The notes beneath the pieces are model-generated. The model was not told the origin of the DNA, ran no database searches, and saw only the letters and a list, made by a program, of their open reading frames with translations. From Methylobacterium adhaesivum (GTDB lineage: Bacteria > Pseudomonadota > Alphaproteobacteria > Rhizobiales > Beijerinckiaceae): 64,000 nucleotides of DNA. Both the position numbers and the translations under genes were made by a program. How positions within the stretch are numbered: the stretch's first letter is position 1; every line of letters starts with the position of its first letter. Positions 43,276-53,356 of the stretch are shown here, in pieces. The DNA is taken from positions 186,001 to 250,000 of the forward strand of contig NZ_BPQD01000002.1 of the NCBI RefSeq assembly GCF_022179065.1. The letters are read 5' to 3'.

Positions 43276-44151
43276 ATGCGGATCGATCTCATGGCAGGTG
43301 CGACCACGGGTGCCGTGGCCCGAAGCGTGGCGCCGACGCCCACGATCCTCGTGTTCGATTCCGGGCTCGGCGGCCTCACGGTGCTTGAGCAGGTCCGTCG
43401 TGCGCGGCCCGACGCGGCCTTTGTCTATGCCGCCGACGACGCCGCCTTCCCGTATGGCCGCCTGACGGAATCGGTGCTCATCGCGCGCGTCCTCACGGTG
43501 ATGGAGCGCCTTATCGCGCTCCACGCACCCGACCTCGTGGTGGTGGCCTGCAACACCGCCTCGACCCTCGTCCTGCCGGCCCTGCGCCAACGCTTCGTCA
43601 CCCCCTTTGTCGGTGTGGTGCCGCCGATCAAGCCGGCCGCTGCGGCGACGCGCTCGCAGGTCATCACCCTGCTGGCGACCCCCGGCACGGTGGCGCGGGC
43701 CTACACCCACGAACTCATCGAGGCCTACGCCGGAGCCTGTGAGGTCACCCTCGTGGGCGCCCCGAACCTCGCGGGCTTCGCCGAGGCGGAGCTTGCCGGT
43801 GCGCCCAGCGACGATGCGGCCCTCGCTGCCGAGATCGCGCCCTGCTTCGTCACGCGGCCGGATGGGCGGCGCACCGACGTGGTCTGCCTGTCCTGCACGC
43901 ATTATCCCCTGCTCCTCGCCCGGTTTCAGGCCCTGGCGCCGTGGCCCGTCACATGGATCGACCCGGCGCCCGCCATCGCGCGACGGGTGATCCAGCTCCT
44001 CGGACCGACGGATCGCGATGCCAGCGACGCACCACCCGTGCTCGGGGCCTTCACCGGCGGCGCCGGCCTGACGGATCCATTGCGGCTCTCCCTTGCGGTG
44101 CGCGGCATCGGGACCGTCGCGGTGGAGCCCATGCCCCTCGGGCTGCAATAG
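43276..44151 (+). CDS. murI: Glutamate racemase
   Basis: This 291-residue cofactor-free racemase makes D-glutamate for peptidoglycan. The N-terminal FDSGLGGLTVLEQV with Asp-Ser near residue 27, the first catalytic cysteine in VACNTAST and the second in VCLSCTHYPLLL are all present, as is YGRLTE. An in-frame ATG at 43291 is an alternative start. A terminator-like stem follows at 44240. Confidence 0.94.
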   Translation: MRIDLMAGATTGAVARSVAPTPTILVFDSGLGGLTVLEQVRRARPDAAFVYAADDAAFPYGRLTESVLIARVLTVMERLIALHAPDLVVVACNTASTLVLPALRQRFVTPFVGVVPPIKPAAAATRSQVITLLATPGTVARAYTHELIEAYAGACEVTLVGAPNLAGFAEAELAGAPSDDAALAAEIAPCFVTRPDGRRTDVVCLSCTHYPLLLARFQALAPWPVTWIDPAPAIARRVIQLLGPTDRDASDAPPVLGAFTGGAGLTDPLRLSLAVRGIGTVAVEPMPLGLQ

Positions 44152-44239
44152 GGACTCGAGCGTCGGGATCGATGGCAGCCCACGCTCGCGAGCCGGCTCG
44201 GCATTGACGGCGACACCGATCTGCTCTACCGAACCGCCT

Positions 44240-44275
44240 GCAACGGGGCTCCGATGAGGGGCCCCGCTGCATTTT
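44240..44275 (+). terminator. Terminator-like stem-loop after murI
   Basis: CGGGGC (44244-44249) pairs with GCCCCG (44261-44266), with flanking G-C pairs and one mismatch, followed by ATTTT. It separates murI from rpsD. Confidence 0.6.
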
Positions 44276-44391
44276 CAAGCGCACCCGTGAGTCGGCTTCG
44301 GCCGCTCTGTCGTTCCGGGGCAGGCCATCGGGCCGGTCCGGAAAGAGGAGGGCGCGTTCCTCGATAGATCTCCATTGCGAGAGGAACCGCG

Positions 44392-45009
44392 ATGTCAAAA
44401 CGCATTCAGGCGAAGCACAAGCTCGATCGCCGCATGGGCCAGAACATCTGGGGCCGCCCGAAGAGCCCCGTGAATCGCCGCGAGTACGGCCCCGGCCAGC
44501 ACGGTCAGCGCCGCAAGGGCAAGATGTCCGACTTCGGCACGCAGCTGCGCGCCAAGCAGAAGCTCAAGGGCTACTACGCCAACATCACCGAGAAGCAGTT
44601 CCGCCGTTACTACGCCGAGGCCATCCGCCTGCGTGGCGATTCGGGCGAGAACCTGATCGGCCTGCTCGAGCGTCGCCTCGACGCCGTGGTCTACCGCGCC
44701 AAGTTCGTGCCGACCCCGTTCGCCGCGCGCCAGTTCGTCAACCACGGTCACGTCAAGGTCAACGGCCAGCGGGTGAACATCGCCAGCTACCTCGTGAAGA
44801 CCGGCGACGTCATTGAGGTCAAGGATTCCTCGAAGCAGCTCGAGATCGTCGTGGTGGCCTCGCAGCTCGCAGAGCGCGACGTGCCGGACTACATCGAGGT
44901 GGATCACGCCAAGATGACGGCCCGCGTCACCCGCATCCCCAACCTCGGCGAGGTCCCCTACCCCGTCCAGATGGAACCGAACCTCGTCATCGAGTTCTAT
45001 TCGCGCTGA
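44392..45009 (+). CDS. rpsD: Small ribosomal subunit protein uS4
   Basis: This 205-residue uS4 has the N-terminal FGRPKSP-like segment [21 protein letters not shown] and the S4 RNA-binding domain ([36 protein letters not shown], about 95-130), and ends IEFYSR. Family members also regulate translation of the alpha operon; here rpsD is monocistronic, with a strong terminator just after. Confidence 0.98.
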   Translation: MSKRIQAKHKLDRRMGQNIWGRPKSPVNRREYGPGQHGQRRKGKMSDFGTQLRAKQKLKGYYANITEKQFRRYYAEAIRLRGDSGENLIGLLERRLDAVVYRAKFVPTPFAARQFVNHGHVKVNGQRVNIASYLVKTGDVIEVKDSSKQLEIVVVASQLAERDVPDYIEVDHAKMTARVTRIPNLGEVPYPVQMEPNLVIEFYSR

Positions 45010-45037
45010 TCCCTACCGGATCACGGCCGAATACGAG

Positions 45038-45067
45038 AAGGGCCGCCCCTCGGGGCGGCCCTTTTTC
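45038..45067 (+). terminator. Intrinsic terminator of rpsD
   Basis: AAGGGCCGCCCC (45038-45049) pairs with 45052-45063 (12 bp, 2-base loop), ending in a TTTTT run. It is the strongest terminator in the window. Confidence 0.9.
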
Positions 45068-45106
45068 GTTGCTTCCACGCCAGGGAAGATCGAACCGACC
45101 GTGCCG

Positions 45107-45358
45107 TCAGCGTGACACGGCCCCGGACCGATCGCGCAGGTTTCGCGTCCGCAGGACTTCGGAGGCTTGTCGAGCGCTTGGAGGCATCTCGACCAGACCT
45201 GCAGCATCGGGGGCGAGAAGGTCGGGCATGCGCACCCGGTCGGCGGTGGAAGACGCGTAGCCCGCATTCACCCCAGCATAGGCGCCGGTGAAATCCTCGG
45301 GCCAAGCCGGCACGGCCAGGGTCGCGAACCACATCAGGGTCAGCGGAACGATCCGCAT
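45107..45358 (-). CDS. Small exported protein with a porin-like N-terminal motif
   Basis: This 83-residue protein starts with a signal peptide (MRIVPLTLMWFATLAVPAWP) and then DFTGAYAGVNAGYASS, which resembles the opening strand of outer-membrane beta-barrel proteins (WTGFYxGxNxGY type). The rest is short and hydrophilic and cannot form a barrel, so it is either a truncated relative or a small periplasmic protein. The function is unknown. Confidence 0.55.
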   Translation of the reverse strand: MRIVPLTLMWFATLAVPAWPEDFTGAYAGVNAGYASSTADRVRMPDLLAPDAAGLVEMPPSARQASEVLRTRNLRDRSGAVSR

Positions 45359-45460
45359 GGTGTTCTCCGTAGCTCTATCCTCGCGCCCCTTCTGAAGCAC
45401 CCACCGCACCGCTCGATGGCCGGGCCTTCCAGTGAAGGAGATCTTGGAGGGTTGAACGCA

Positions 45461-45487
45461 AAACGGCGGCCCCGGGGGGCCGCCGTT
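45461..45487 (-). terminator. Intrinsic terminator of the cold-shock gene
   Basis: AACGGCGGCCC (45462-45472) pairs with GGGCCGCCGTT (45477-45487). On the minus strand it is followed by TTTGCGTT. It lies 50 bases past the stop. Confidence 0.85.
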
Positions 45488-45536
45488 CACGCAAACTGAT
45501 CCTGGAACCGTGGCCGAAGCGCGGCCGGGGTCCGAA

Positions 45537-46286
45537 TCAATCGTCGACGTTGATGCTCTGAGCCTCACGGCCCTTCTGGCCCTCGACGACGCCGAGGACG
45601 ACCTGCTGGCCTTCGGCCAGGGACTCGAGGCCGGCGCGCGACAGGGCCGAACGGTGCACGAACACGTCCTTGCCGCCGTCATTGACGGAGACGAAGCCGA
45701 AGCCCTTGGCCGGGTCGTACCACTTCACCGTGCCGCTCATCTCGGTGGACGGGCCGCTGGCGAAGCGTCCGCCGCCACGGTCGTTGCCGCCGAAGCGATC
45801 GCCACCACCGAAGCCACCACGGTCGCCGCCGAAGCGGTCACCGCCGAAACCGCCGGAGCGGGGCGGACGGGCATCGCGCATGGGAGCGGCTTCAGCCGTG
45901 GAGGTGTCCACGCTGGTGACGTCCGTCACCTGCGGGCCCTTCTGCCCCTGGGCCGTGTGAACCGTCAGGCGAGTACCGGGGAGGAGGTCGGCATGGCCAG
46001 CGGCTTCGACGGCGCGGATATGGAGGAAGGCATCGCCCGAGCCATCAGCCAGCTCGACGAAACCGAAGCCCTTCTCCTTGTTGAACCACTTGACCGTCGC
46101 ATCGCGCTCCGGTCCCGAGGGGGCTGCCGCCGCACGCGACGGGCCACGGTCGAAACCGCCGCCACCGCCGAAACCGCCGCCGTAGCCACCGCCGCTCGGC
46201 GGAGCTTGATCGGGCCAACGCGGCTCGGCTCCACCCTCATCGAAGCCGCGCTTCTGCGGCCCCCTGAAATCACGACCACGTCCCAT
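45537..46286 (-). CDS. Double cold-shock-domain protein
   Basis: This 249-residue protein has two cold-shock domains: about 63-125 (VKWFNKEKGFGFVELADGSGDAFLH) and about 183-247 (VKWYDPAKGFGFVSVNDGGKDVFVH). They are joined by Gly/Arg/Asp-rich disordered linkers, with an RG-rich N-terminus (GGGYGGGFGGGGG). RNP1 KGFGF is intact in both; RNP2 is DAFLH and DVFVH. Such proteins bind single-stranded nucleic acid and melt RNA structure. Two-domain Csps are common in alphaproteobacteria. The Gly-rich linker is repetitive (GGDRFGGDRGGFGGGDRFGG). Confidence 0.93.
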   Translation of the reverse strand: MGRGRDFRGPQKRGFDEGGAEPRWPDQAPPSGGGYGGGFGGGGGFDRGPSRAAAAPSGPERDATVKWFNKEKGFGFVELADGSGDAFLHIRAVEAAGHADLLPGTRLTVHTAQGQKGPQVTDVTSVDTSTAEAAPMRDARPPRSGGFGGDRFGGDRGGFGGGDRFGGNDRGGGRFASGPSTEMSGTVKWYDPAKGFGFVSVNDGGKDVFVHRSALSRAGLESLAEGQQVVLGVVEGQKGREAQSINVDD

Positions 46287-46673
46287 AGAAAGCTCGCAAA
46301 AACCGTCCGCCGACCATCATTTAAGAATACCGCGTGCGCGCCATCCCAGACAGCCCACGCTCCGCACTATCATTACCCCCGGCAGCGGTGACCAAGAATA
46401 ACGCCATAGTCCTGACTGAAATGCGGCGCGCTCGCAAGGTGCATTTGTTAAGCAGCGTGGGGGTTCCCTCACTTTTGTGCGGCAAAATGCGTACCCAGCC
46501 CTACGCCACCGCGAAAGAGATTAGCAACGTTTTAGGGGCTTGGGCCCGGTTTGCGCAAAATTCCCGCCCTGAACTCCCTCTCCGGTCAGGACTTTAGGAA
46601 AGCGGAAAGGTCGTTGCCCCCAGATTCCGCCAGACCGTTCCCGGACGAGCGGTCGGAGTCGAATGCCGCCATC
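46287..46673. other. Divergent gap between the cold-shock and receiver genes
   Basis: This 387-base region without a clear gene carries the promoters of both flanking genes. The minus-strand part next to the cold-shock start is AT-rich (TTAAATGATG), which may be the cold-shock leader. The stretch at 46551-46673 is open in frame with the receiver gene but has no domain-like sequence. Confidence 0.4.
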
Positions 46674-47144
46674 ATGATCGCCACACCGACTTTCCCGGAC
46701 CTCTCCGCCCTGGTGGTGGACGAGAGCTTGTATATCCGTCGCATCGTGCGGGACATGCTCATGCGCGTGGGCATCAAGCGCGTGCTCGAGGCGCCCGATG
46801 GGGCTGAAGCCCTCGGCGCCCTCGCTGAAAGCAAGCCGGACCTTACCATCATCGATTGGGACCTGGCGATCCTCTCGGGCGAAGAGTTCATCCGCCTTGC
46901 GCGCACGCCGAGCACCTCGCCGTCCCCGACGGTGCCGATCATTCTCATGCTCGGACAGCCGCGTCGCAACGTCGTCGACCGCGCGATTTCGCTCGGGGTC
47001 AACGAAGTCATCGCCAAGCCGTTCTCACCCAAGACCCTGTGGTCGCGCCTCGACGAGGTCATCAACCGGCCACGTCCGTTCTCGCAGGTGAAGAGCCTGC
47101 TCCGGCCGGTCCCGCGCGTCGCCCCGGCGGGCAGCAGCAACTGA
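46674..47144 (+). CDS. Single-domain response regulator (atypical receiver)
   Basis: This 156-residue receiver protein has no output domain. The acidic pocket reads VVDES (Asp16, Glu17), the phospho-acceptor is Asp61 (TIIDWDLAILSGEEF), and the Lys of VIAKPFSP is conserved. The usual MPxMDG after the phospho-Asp is replaced by AILSGE, so it is divergent. The last 30 residues form a basic, Pro-rich tail. It could act as a diffusible phosphate carrier or bind an unknown partner; the cognate kinase is unknown. The ATG at 46674 is chosen because the fold begins near residue 10. Confidence 0.85.
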   Translation: MIATPTFPDLSALVVDESLYIRRIVRDMLMRVGIKRVLEAPDGAEALGALAESKPDLTIIDWDLAILSGEEFIRLARTPSTSPSPTVPIILMLGQPRRNVVDRAISLGVNEVIAKPFSPKTLWSRLDEVINRPRPFSQVKSLLRPVPRVAPAGSSN

Positions 47145-47234
47145 TCGGCGCGATCTCAGGAACACAGGCGGCGATCCGCCCAAGCAATTCAGGGCTTTGC
47201 AGTTTGCCTGCGACCCCTGTAGCTTGGTCGGTGA

Positions 47235-48401
47235 ATGATGATCCGGCTCTCCGCCTGGGATCACGCGTTGAGGAATTCGGCACAGCCGATGCGGGAAGAG
47301 AGCGCCGCGACCATGCCGGCCCGCCCTGCGGCCGGGCCGATCACACCGGCGGCGGCGAACCCCGGGGGCACGCCGCGGTCGGAAGCGCCGGGCGCGACCC
47401 ATCGGCCGCCGCGCCGCAATGCTTACGCCGCTCTCGATCTCGGCACCAACAATTGCCGCCTGCTCATCGCTGAGCCGGCGTCCCACGGCTTTCGCGTCAT
47501 CGATGCCTTTTCGCGCATCGTGCGCCTGGGCGAAGGCCTTGGAAACGCCGACCGCTTGAGCGAAACGGCCATCGAACGTACCATCGAGGCCTTGCGGGTG
47601 TGCCGCGCCAAGATGCAGGCCCGCGGCGTCGTTCGCGCCAAGATCATTGCCACAGAGGCCTGCCGCCTCGCCGTCAACGGCGCGGCGTTCGTCGACCGGG
47701 TGCGCGACGAGGTCGGCCTGGACCTCGAGATCGTCGACCGGCAGACCGAGGCCTATCTCGCCGTGACCGGTTGCGCGGCGCTCGCCGATCCTTACGCCGA
47801 ATCGGTGGTGATCTTCGACATCGGCGGCGGCTCCACGGAGATCGCGTGGCTCGACGGGGCGGCGACCAACCCGTCGACAGACCCGACCCTGCGCATCCGC
47901 GCCTGGGATTCCCTGCCCGTCGGCGTGGTCACGCTGGCCGAGCGCCATGGCGGGGCCGACGTGACCCGCCTGACCTTCGAAGGCATGGTGGAGGAAGTGG
48001 CCGACATGCTGTCCCGCTTCGCCATCCGGGCAGCCCCGGCGGCGAATGCCCGTCACTTCCACCTGCTCGGCACTTCCGGCACGGTGACCACACTCGCCGC
48101 CATGCACCTGCGCCTCGCCCGGTACGAGCGGCGCCGGGTCGATGGCCTCTGGATGAGCGACGGCGAGGTCGGCGGCGCCATCGACGATCTCCTCGACACC
48201 CGCCTCGACCAGCGCGCCGACAATCCGTGCATCGGCCGCGACCGGGCCGATCTCGTGCTCGCGGGCTGCGCCATCCTCGAGGCGATCCGCCGCGCGTTTC
48301 CGTCCGACCGGCTGCGCATCGCCGATCGCGGCCTGCGCGAAGGTCTTCTGATGAACATGATGCGTGAGGACGGCGTCTGGCGCCGTGGGGGTTACCGGTG
48401 A
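47235..48401 (+). CDS. Ppx/GppA family exopolyphosphatase/guanosine pentaphosphatase
   Basis: This ASKHA-fold phosphatase (about 388 residues, or shorter with the ATG at 47289) has the P1 loop [16 protein letters not shown], the catalytic Glu region [27 protein letters not shown] and the adenosine motif [13 protein letters not shown]. Family members degrade polyphosphate or pppGpp. Its stop overlaps the start of rlmE (GTGA), so both are made from one mRNA. Length and start codon are uncertain at the N-terminus, where about 55 residues are low-complexity. Confidence 0.9.
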   Translation: MMIRLSAWDHALRNSAQPMREESAATMPARPAAGPITPAAANPGGTPRSEAPGATHRPPRRNAYAALDLGTNNCRLLIAEPASHGFRVIDAFSRIVRLGEGLGNADRLSETAIERTIEALRVCRAKMQARGVVRAKIIATEACRLAVNGAAFVDRVRDEVGLDLEIVDRQTEAYLAVTGCAALADPYAESVVIFDIGGGSTEIAWLDGAATNPSTDPTLRIRAWDSLPVGVVTLAERHGGADVTRLTFEGMVEEVADMLSRFAIRAAPAANARHFHLLGTSGTVTTLAAMHLRLARYERRRVDGLWMSDGEVGGAIDDLLDTRLDQRADNPCIGRDRADLVLAGCAILEAIRRAFPSDRLRIADRGLREGLLMNMMREDGVWRRGGYR

Positions 48402-49105
48402 GCGACAGGCGTGGTGCCGGCGCAGGGTTGCGCGGCGAACTCAAGCAGCGGGTGAAGACCGGACGCGGTCGCACGGCCTCGCAGAAACGCTGGCTCGAGC
48501 GCCAGCTCAACGATCCCTACGTGGCCCGGGCCAAGCGCGAGGGCTACCGCTCGCGGGCCGCCTTCAAGCTCATCGAGATCGACGAGCGGTTCAAGCTCCT
48601 GAAGCCCGGCCAGCGCATCGTCGATCTCGGGGCCGCCCCGGGTGGCTGGTCGCAGGTGGCGGCCAAGATCGTGGGCGGCTCCGGCCGCATCGTCGGCATC
48701 GATCTCCTCGAGATCGAGCCCATGACCGGCGTCGAGTTCATCACCCTCGACTTCCTCGATCCAAAGGCGCCGGAGATCCTGACCGACCTCCTCGGGGGTC
48801 CGGCCGACCTCGTCCTCTCCGACATGGCCGCCAACACCACCGGCCACAAGCAAACCGACCATCTGCGCATCATCGGCCTAGCCGAGACGGCGGCGGAATT
48901 TGCCCGCGAGATCCTGGCCCCCGGTGGGTCCTACCTCGCCAAGGTGTTCCAGGGCGGAACCGAGGGCACGCTCCTGGCCGACCTCAAGCGTGACTTCGCC
49001 GCCGTTCGGCATGTGAAGCCGAATGCAAGTCGGGCGGATTCGAGCGAGCTCTACGTTCTGGCGACGGGTTACCGCGGCGAACGATCCGCGACGGAGGCGG
49101 ACTAA
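48398..49105 (+). CDS. rlmE: 23S rRNA 2'-O-methyltransferase RlmE (FtsJ)
   Basis: This 235-residue protein methylates U2552 of 23S rRNA. It shows the FtsJ SAM motif [15 protein letters not shown] and the K-D-K-E tetrad: Lys in AAFKLIEID, Asp in [12 protein letters not shown], Lys in YLAKVFQGG and Glu in [10 protein letters not shown]. The GTG start overlaps the ppx/gppA stop, a common alphaproteobacterial gene pair. Confidence 0.96.
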   Translation: MSDRRGAGAGLRGELKQRVKTGRGRTASQKRWLERQLNDPYVARAKREGYRSRAAFKLIEIDERFKLLKPGQRIVDLGAAPGGWSQVAAKIVGGSGRIVGIDLLEIEPMTGVEFITLDFLDPKAPEILTDLLGGPADLVLSDMAANTTGHKQTDHLRIIGLAETAAEFAREILAPGGSYLAKVFQGGTEGTLLADLKRDFAAVRHVKPNASRADSSELYVLATGYRGERSATEAD

Positions 49106-49297
49106 AAGCTGTTGTCCGGCTTTCGAGAACAGACGATGCGAGAGCAAAGGCACCAGAGCATCGACCTCCCATCCTAACCCATCACTCCCGGTGCGTCCTT
49201 CAACGCCGCCATGTGCGCGGTTTGGGCGCTGGAAACCGTGGCCCGGTTCCCCATGTGAAGGGCAACGGACTTTCGTTGCCCCGCTGGGAGGATGCGC

Positions 49298-49807
49298 ATG
49301 ACGACCGAACGTGCAGTGCTGGCCGGAGGCTGCTTCTGGGGAATGCAGGATCTCATCCGTAAGCGGCCGGGCGTCGTTGCGACGCGGGTTGGCTATTCCG
49401 GCGGCGAGGTGCCGAACGCGACCTATCGCAACCATGGACGCCATGCCGAGGCGATCGAGATCCTGTTCGATCCGGCGGTCCTGAGCTACCGGACGCTCTT
49501 GGAGTTCTTCTTTCAGATCCATGATCCAACGACGCCCGATCGACAGGGGAACGATCGCGGCCCCGGCTACCGATCCGCGATCTTCTACGAGAACGCGACA
49601 CAGAAGGCCGTGGCCGAGGACACCATCGCGGACGTCGATGCCTCGGGCCTGTGGCCGGGCAAGGTCGTGACCGAGGTGTCTCCCGTCGGCGATTTCTGGG
49701 AGGCCGAACCGGAGCACCAGGATTACCTGGAACGCGTTCCGCACGGCTACACCTGCCACTACGTCCGGCCGAACTGGACGCTGCCACGCCGTTCCGACGC
49801 CGCTTGA
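49298..49807 (+). CDS. msrA: Peptide methionine (S)-S-oxide reductase MsrA
   Basis: This 169-residue protein has catalytic Cys12 in [10 protein letters not shown], the [24 protein letters not shown] core and [14 protein letters not shown]. It repairs S-methionine sulfoxide in proteins. The ATG at 49298 has a GGGAGG at proper spacing, so I prefer it over that at 49292. A second cysteine (YTCHYV) near the C-terminus may serve as a resolving residue. Confidence 0.95.
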   Translation: MTTERAVLAGGCFWGMQDLIRKRPGVVATRVGYSGGEVPNATYRNHGRHAEAIEILFDPAVLSYRTLLEFFFQIHDPTTPDRQGNDRGPGYRSAIFYENATQKAVAEDTIADVDASGLWPGKVVTEVSPVGDFWEAEPEHQDYLERVPHGYTCHYVRPNWTLPRRSDAA

Positions 49808-49933
49808 GCCGTTCCGGAATCGGACTAGACCGGTTGGCGCGGGTGAACCGGATGCCCCCTGCCCCCGCCCGTATTCCGGGCGGTGGTGGCTCAGTCGGAG
49901 GAGCGCGAGTTCAGCCCCATTTCACCGTGCCGT

Positions 49934-51199
49934 TCACCCCTGCAGCGTCGCTCTGGGCGCATTGGCAAGTGAGAGCAGAGTCTGGAGCAACAGATCGGCA
50001 CCGGCCGTGCAGTCGGCCGACGTTGCTGATTCCGCCTCGTTGTGGCTGATCCCGTCCTTGCACGGCACGAAGATCATCGCCGTCGGCACCCTGAGGGCGA
50101 GGTTGCAGGCATCGTGCGAGGCGCCCGAGACCATGCGGCGGTGGGGCAGCCCAAGGGCCTCCGCCCCTCGCTCCACGAGGGCGACAATGCCGGGATCAAA
50201 CGGCACCGGCTCCTGACGCCAGACGAGTTCGAGGGTGATGGCGAGGCTGCGCCGGGCGGCGATCTCGGTCAGGGTGGTGCGCAACTCTCCCTCGATGGCA
50301 TCGAGGGTGGCGGCGCGGGGATCGCGGATATCGAGGGTGAACCGGACCCGGCCGGGGATGACGTTGCGCGATGGCGCGCCGATCACCGCCTCGCCGAGGG
50401 TTCCCACGGCGCTCGGGCCGTGGGCATGGGCAATGCGCTCGACCGCGAGCGCCACCTCGGCGAGGCCGAGGAGCGCATCGCGCCGGCGCGGCATCGGGGT
50501 GGTGCCGGCGTGGCTCTCGAACCCGGTGATCGTGCCATCGAACCAGAGAATTCCCTGGCCGCCCTCGACCACGCCGATGGTCTTCTCCTCCGCTTCGAGG
50601 ATCGGCCCCTGCTCGATATGCAACTCGACGAAGGCCCCGATTGCGCGCGCCCCCGTCGGTTCGGTGGCGACAATGTCGAGACGTCCAAGGGCCTCGGCCA
50701 CGCTCACGCCGTCCGCGTCCGTGCGGGACAGGATGTCGGCCGTGGCGAAAGTGCCGACATGGGCGGCCGATGCCATGGTGGCGGGGGCGTAACGAGAGCC
50801 TTCCTCGTTGGTCCAATTGACAAGGAGGATCGGCGCCTCCGTCTCGAGTCCGGCCTCGTTGAGGGTGCGCACCACCTCCAGGCCCGCGAGGGTGCCTAAA
50901 ATTCCGTCGAAGCGCCCGCCTGTCGGCTGGGTGTCGAGGTGGGAGCCCGTGGCGATGGGGAGCCGGGTCATGTCGCGGCCGGGCCGTAGGGCGAACTGGG
51001 TGCCGAGTTCGTCCGTGCCGACGATGAGCCCCGCCGCCTCGCAAGCTGCGCGGAACCAGTCGCGGACCCGTCCATCCTCGGGCGACAGGGTCAGGCGGTT
51101 GATACCGCCGGCCGGTGTCGCGCCGAACTCTGCCGTCTCCATGAGGGTGGACCACAGGCGCGCGCCGTCGACCCGCAGATTGTGCCGTGCCGTGCCCAT
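49934..51199 (-). CDS. M20-family Zn-dependent amidohydrolase (N-carbamoyl-amino-acid or allantoate hydrolase type)
   Basis: This 421-residue protein has the metal-site motifs GSHLDTQPTGGRFDG (His, Asp), TNEEGSRY (Glu), HIEQGPILE (His) and SHNEAE (His), and the FESHAGTTPMPRRRDA dimerisation/active-site loop of the HyuC/AllC branch of M20. Such enzymes hydrolyse N-carbamoyl amino acids, allantoate or ureidoglycine. AAGGGAG precedes the start. It is the last gene of the ABC transporter operon, so the transported ligand is probably its substrate. Confidence 0.9.
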   Translation of the reverse strand: MGTARHNLRVDGARLWSTLMETAEFGATPAGGINRLTLSPEDGRVRDWFRAACEAAGLIVGTDELGTQFALRPGRDMTRLPIATGSHLDTQPTGGRFDGILGTLAGLEVVRTLNEAGLETEAPILLVNWTNEEGSRYAPATMASAAHVGTFATADILSRTDADGVSVAEALGRLDIVATEPTGARAIGAFVELHIEQGPILEAEEKTIGVVEGGQGILWFDGTITGFESHAGTTPMPRRRDALLGLAEVALAVERIAHAHGPSAVGTLGEAVIGAPSRNVIPGRVRFTLDIRDPRAATLDAIEGELRTTLTEIAARRSLAITLELVWRQEPVPFDPGIVALVERGAEALGLPHRRMVSGASHDACNLALRVPTAMIFVPCKDGISHNEAESATSADCTAGADLLLQTLLSLANAPRATLQG

Positions 51200-51269
51200 G
51201 AGGGCTCCCTTTCAAGAAATGAAGGCACCGGCCCTCTCTCCTGAACAGGAGGAAGCCGATCGCGATCGA

Positions 51270-52298
51270 TCAAACCGCCGCTTCGAGCAGCCGTGCCCGA
51301 TCCCCCTGGAACGCGGCATGGGCCGCCTCCGTGCGCCAGCACGCCGCCCGATGACCGGTCGCGACGACAACATCCGGGGGGGCGTCGACGTGGCACCGGT
51401 CCTCGGCGAGAAAGCAGCGCGGCGCGAAGGGGCAGCCCGGCGGGCGGGCGGAGAGGTCGGGGGGCGAGCCCGGGATCGTCTCGAGGCGCGAGCCCTTGGC
51501 CAGGGCCCCGTCGGCGCGGCTGCGCAGGAGGCCGATGGTGTAGGGATGGTGCGGGTTCAGCACCACATCCCGGGCCGAGCCCTCCTCGACGATGCGGCCG
51601 GCATACATTACGGCGATCCGGTCGGCGACCTCCACCGCCGCACCGAGGTCATGGGTGACGAAGATCGTCGAGAGGCCGAGTTCGGCCTGCAATTCACGCA
51701 GGAGCAGTAGGATCTGGATCTGCACCGTGGCGTCCAGCGCCGTGGTCGGCTCGTCGGCGAGCAGCACCTGCGGCCGGCAGGCGAGCGCCAGGGCGATCAT
51801 GGCGCGCTGGCGCATGCCGCCCGACATCTCGTGCGGATAGGCGTCGAGGCGCCGCTCGGGGCTCGGAATACGCACGCGCTCGAACAGCTGCAGGGCGCGC
51901 CGGCGCGCGGCCTCAGACCCGATCTTCTCGTGCTGGCGGATCGCCTCGGTGATCTGCCTGCCCACCGTATAGACCGGGTCCAGGGCGAGCAGCGGCTCCT
52001 GGAAGATCATGGCAACTTCGCGTCCCCGCAGCGCGCGCAAGGCGCGCGACGACAGCGTCATGACGTCCCGCCCGGCGACGCGAATCTCGCCCTCGATCCG
52101 TGTCCTGCGCTCGGGGTTGAGGCGCATGATGGCGCGCAGCGTCACGCTCTTGCCGGAGCCCGACTCGCCGATGAGGGCCACGGCCTGGCCGCGCTCCAGG
52201 GTGAGGTCGACCCCGTCCACGGCCTCGACCACGCCGCCGAACACCACCTTCAGGCCCCGGATGGCGACGGCGGGTTCTTTCGCGATCGCGCGGCTCAT
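51270..52298 (-). CDS. Dipeptide/oligopeptide-type ABC transporter ATPase (DppD-like)
   Basis: This 342-residue ATPase has Walker A GESGSGKS, the signature [14 protein letters not shown] and Walker [15 protein letters not shown]-terminal oligopeptide-binding ATPase segment ([18 protein letters not shown]) is of the type that can carry an Fe-S centre. The ATG overlaps the previous stop by 4 bases (ATGA). DppD and DppF-type ATPases work as a pair on the two permeases. Confidence 0.93.
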   Translation of the reverse strand: MSRAIAKEPAVAIRGLKVVFGGVVEAVDGVDLTLERGQAVALIGESGSGKSVTLRAIMRLNPERRTRIEGEIRVAGRDVMTLSSRALRALRGREVAMIFQEPLLALDPVYTVGRQITEAIRQHEKIGSEAARRRALQLFERVRIPSPERRLDAYPHEMSGGMRQRAMIALALACRPQVLLADEPTTALDATVQIQILLLLRELQAELGLSTIFVTHDLGAAVEVADRIAVMYAGRIVEEGSARDVVLNPHHPYTIGLLRSRADGALAKGSRLETIPGSPPDLSARPPGCPFAPRCFLAEDRCHVDAPPDVVVATGHRAACWRTEAAHAAFQGDRARLLEAAV

Positions 52299-53356
52299 GC
52301 GGCCACCGACAGGGTGGGGGCGGCCGAATGCCCGGAGCCCGGCTGGCGGGCGAGGCAGGCGACGCGGTGGACCGGATCGACGGGGGCGAGCGGTGGAACG
52401 CGGCCCTTGCACACCTCCTCCGCCAGGGTGCAGCGCGGGTGGAAGCGGCAGCCCGGCGGCGGATCAATGGGGTTCGGCGGATCGCCGGCGAGGGGCGCCA
52501 CCTGCGTGCGCGCATCCGGATCCATCGACGGCATCGAGGACAGGAGCGCGGCCGTGTAGGGATGGGCTGGGCTCGCTAGCACCGTGTCGGCCGGGCCGAT
52601 CTCCACGACTTGTCCGAGATACATCACCGCCACCCGGTCGCAGAGGAAGCGCACCACGTTGAGGTCGTGGGAGATGAAGAGATACGTGAGGGCGAATTCC
52701 TGCTTGAGGTCCATGAGCAGGTTCAGCACCTGTGCCTCCACGGATTTGTCCAGCGCCGAGACCGCCTCGTCGAGGACCACGAGGCGCGGTTGCAGGGCGA
52801 GCGCCCGGGCGATGTTCACCCGCTGGCGCTGGCCACCCGACAGCTCATGGGGATAGCGCGCGGCGAAGCGCGACGGCTCCAGGCCGACGCGGGCGAGGAG
52901 CGAGCGAGCCCGCTCGATGGCCTGCCGCTTCGGGACCCCGTGCACCCGCGGCCCGAAGGCGATGGAGCCCTCGACGGTCATGCGCGGATTGAGGGACGCG
53001 TAGCTGTCCTGAAACACCATCTGGGTCTGGGCCCGAAAGTCGCGCCAGGGCAGCGCCCGGCCGCCGATGAGCTCGCCGTCGAAGAGCAGTTCGCCGGAAT
53101 CGTGCGGCATCAACCCCATGATGAGGCGCGCGGTGGTGGACTTGCCGCAGCCGGATTCACCGACGATCCCGAGGGTCTCGCCCTTGAGAATGGTGAAATC
53201 GACGCCGTCGACGGCCCGCACCACGGCGGGTCGGCCGCCGAGCCCCTTCTTGACGGGGAAGTGCTTCACGAGCCCGTCGATGGAGAGAAGCGGCTGGGCC
53301 GGGCCGCCCCGGTCGCGGTCCGGCGGAACGGTGAGCTGTCCGATCGGCGTGCTCAT
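52295..53356 (-). CDS. Dipeptide/oligopeptide-type ABC transporter ATPase (DppF-like)
   Basis: This 353-residue ATPase starts [12 protein letters not shown] and has [11 protein letters not shown], Walker [15 protein letters not shown], the signature [14 protein letters not shown] and Walker [12 protein letters not shown], with the DppF-type C-terminal [13 protein letters not shown]. The ATG at 53356 overlaps the dppC stop by 4 bases. The order with DppF before DppD is less usual than the reverse. Confidence 0.93.
   Translation of the reverse strand: MSTPIGQLTVPPDRDRGGPAQPLLSIDGLVKHFPVKKGLGGRPAVVRAVDGVDFTILKGETLGIVGESGCGKSTTARLIMGLMPHDSGELLFDGELIGGRALPWRDFRAQTQMVFQDSYASLNPRMTVEGSIAFGPRVHGVPKRQAIERARSLLARVGLEPSRFAARYPHELSGGQRQRVNIARALALQPRLVVLDEAVSALDKSVEAQVLNLLMDLKQEFALTYLFISHDLNVVRFLCDRVAVMYLGQVVEIGPADTVLASPAHPYTAALLSSMPSMDPDARTQVAPLAGDPPNPIDPPPGCRFHPRCTLAEEVCKGRVPPLAPVDPVHRVACLARQPGSGHSAAPTLSVAA

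Noticed and set aside
46551-46673. N-terminal extension of the receiver gene
   Set aside because: The frame is open, but the first 41 codons have no receiver fold and include a Pro/Ser/Arg-rich run; the ATG at 46674 gives a normal start.
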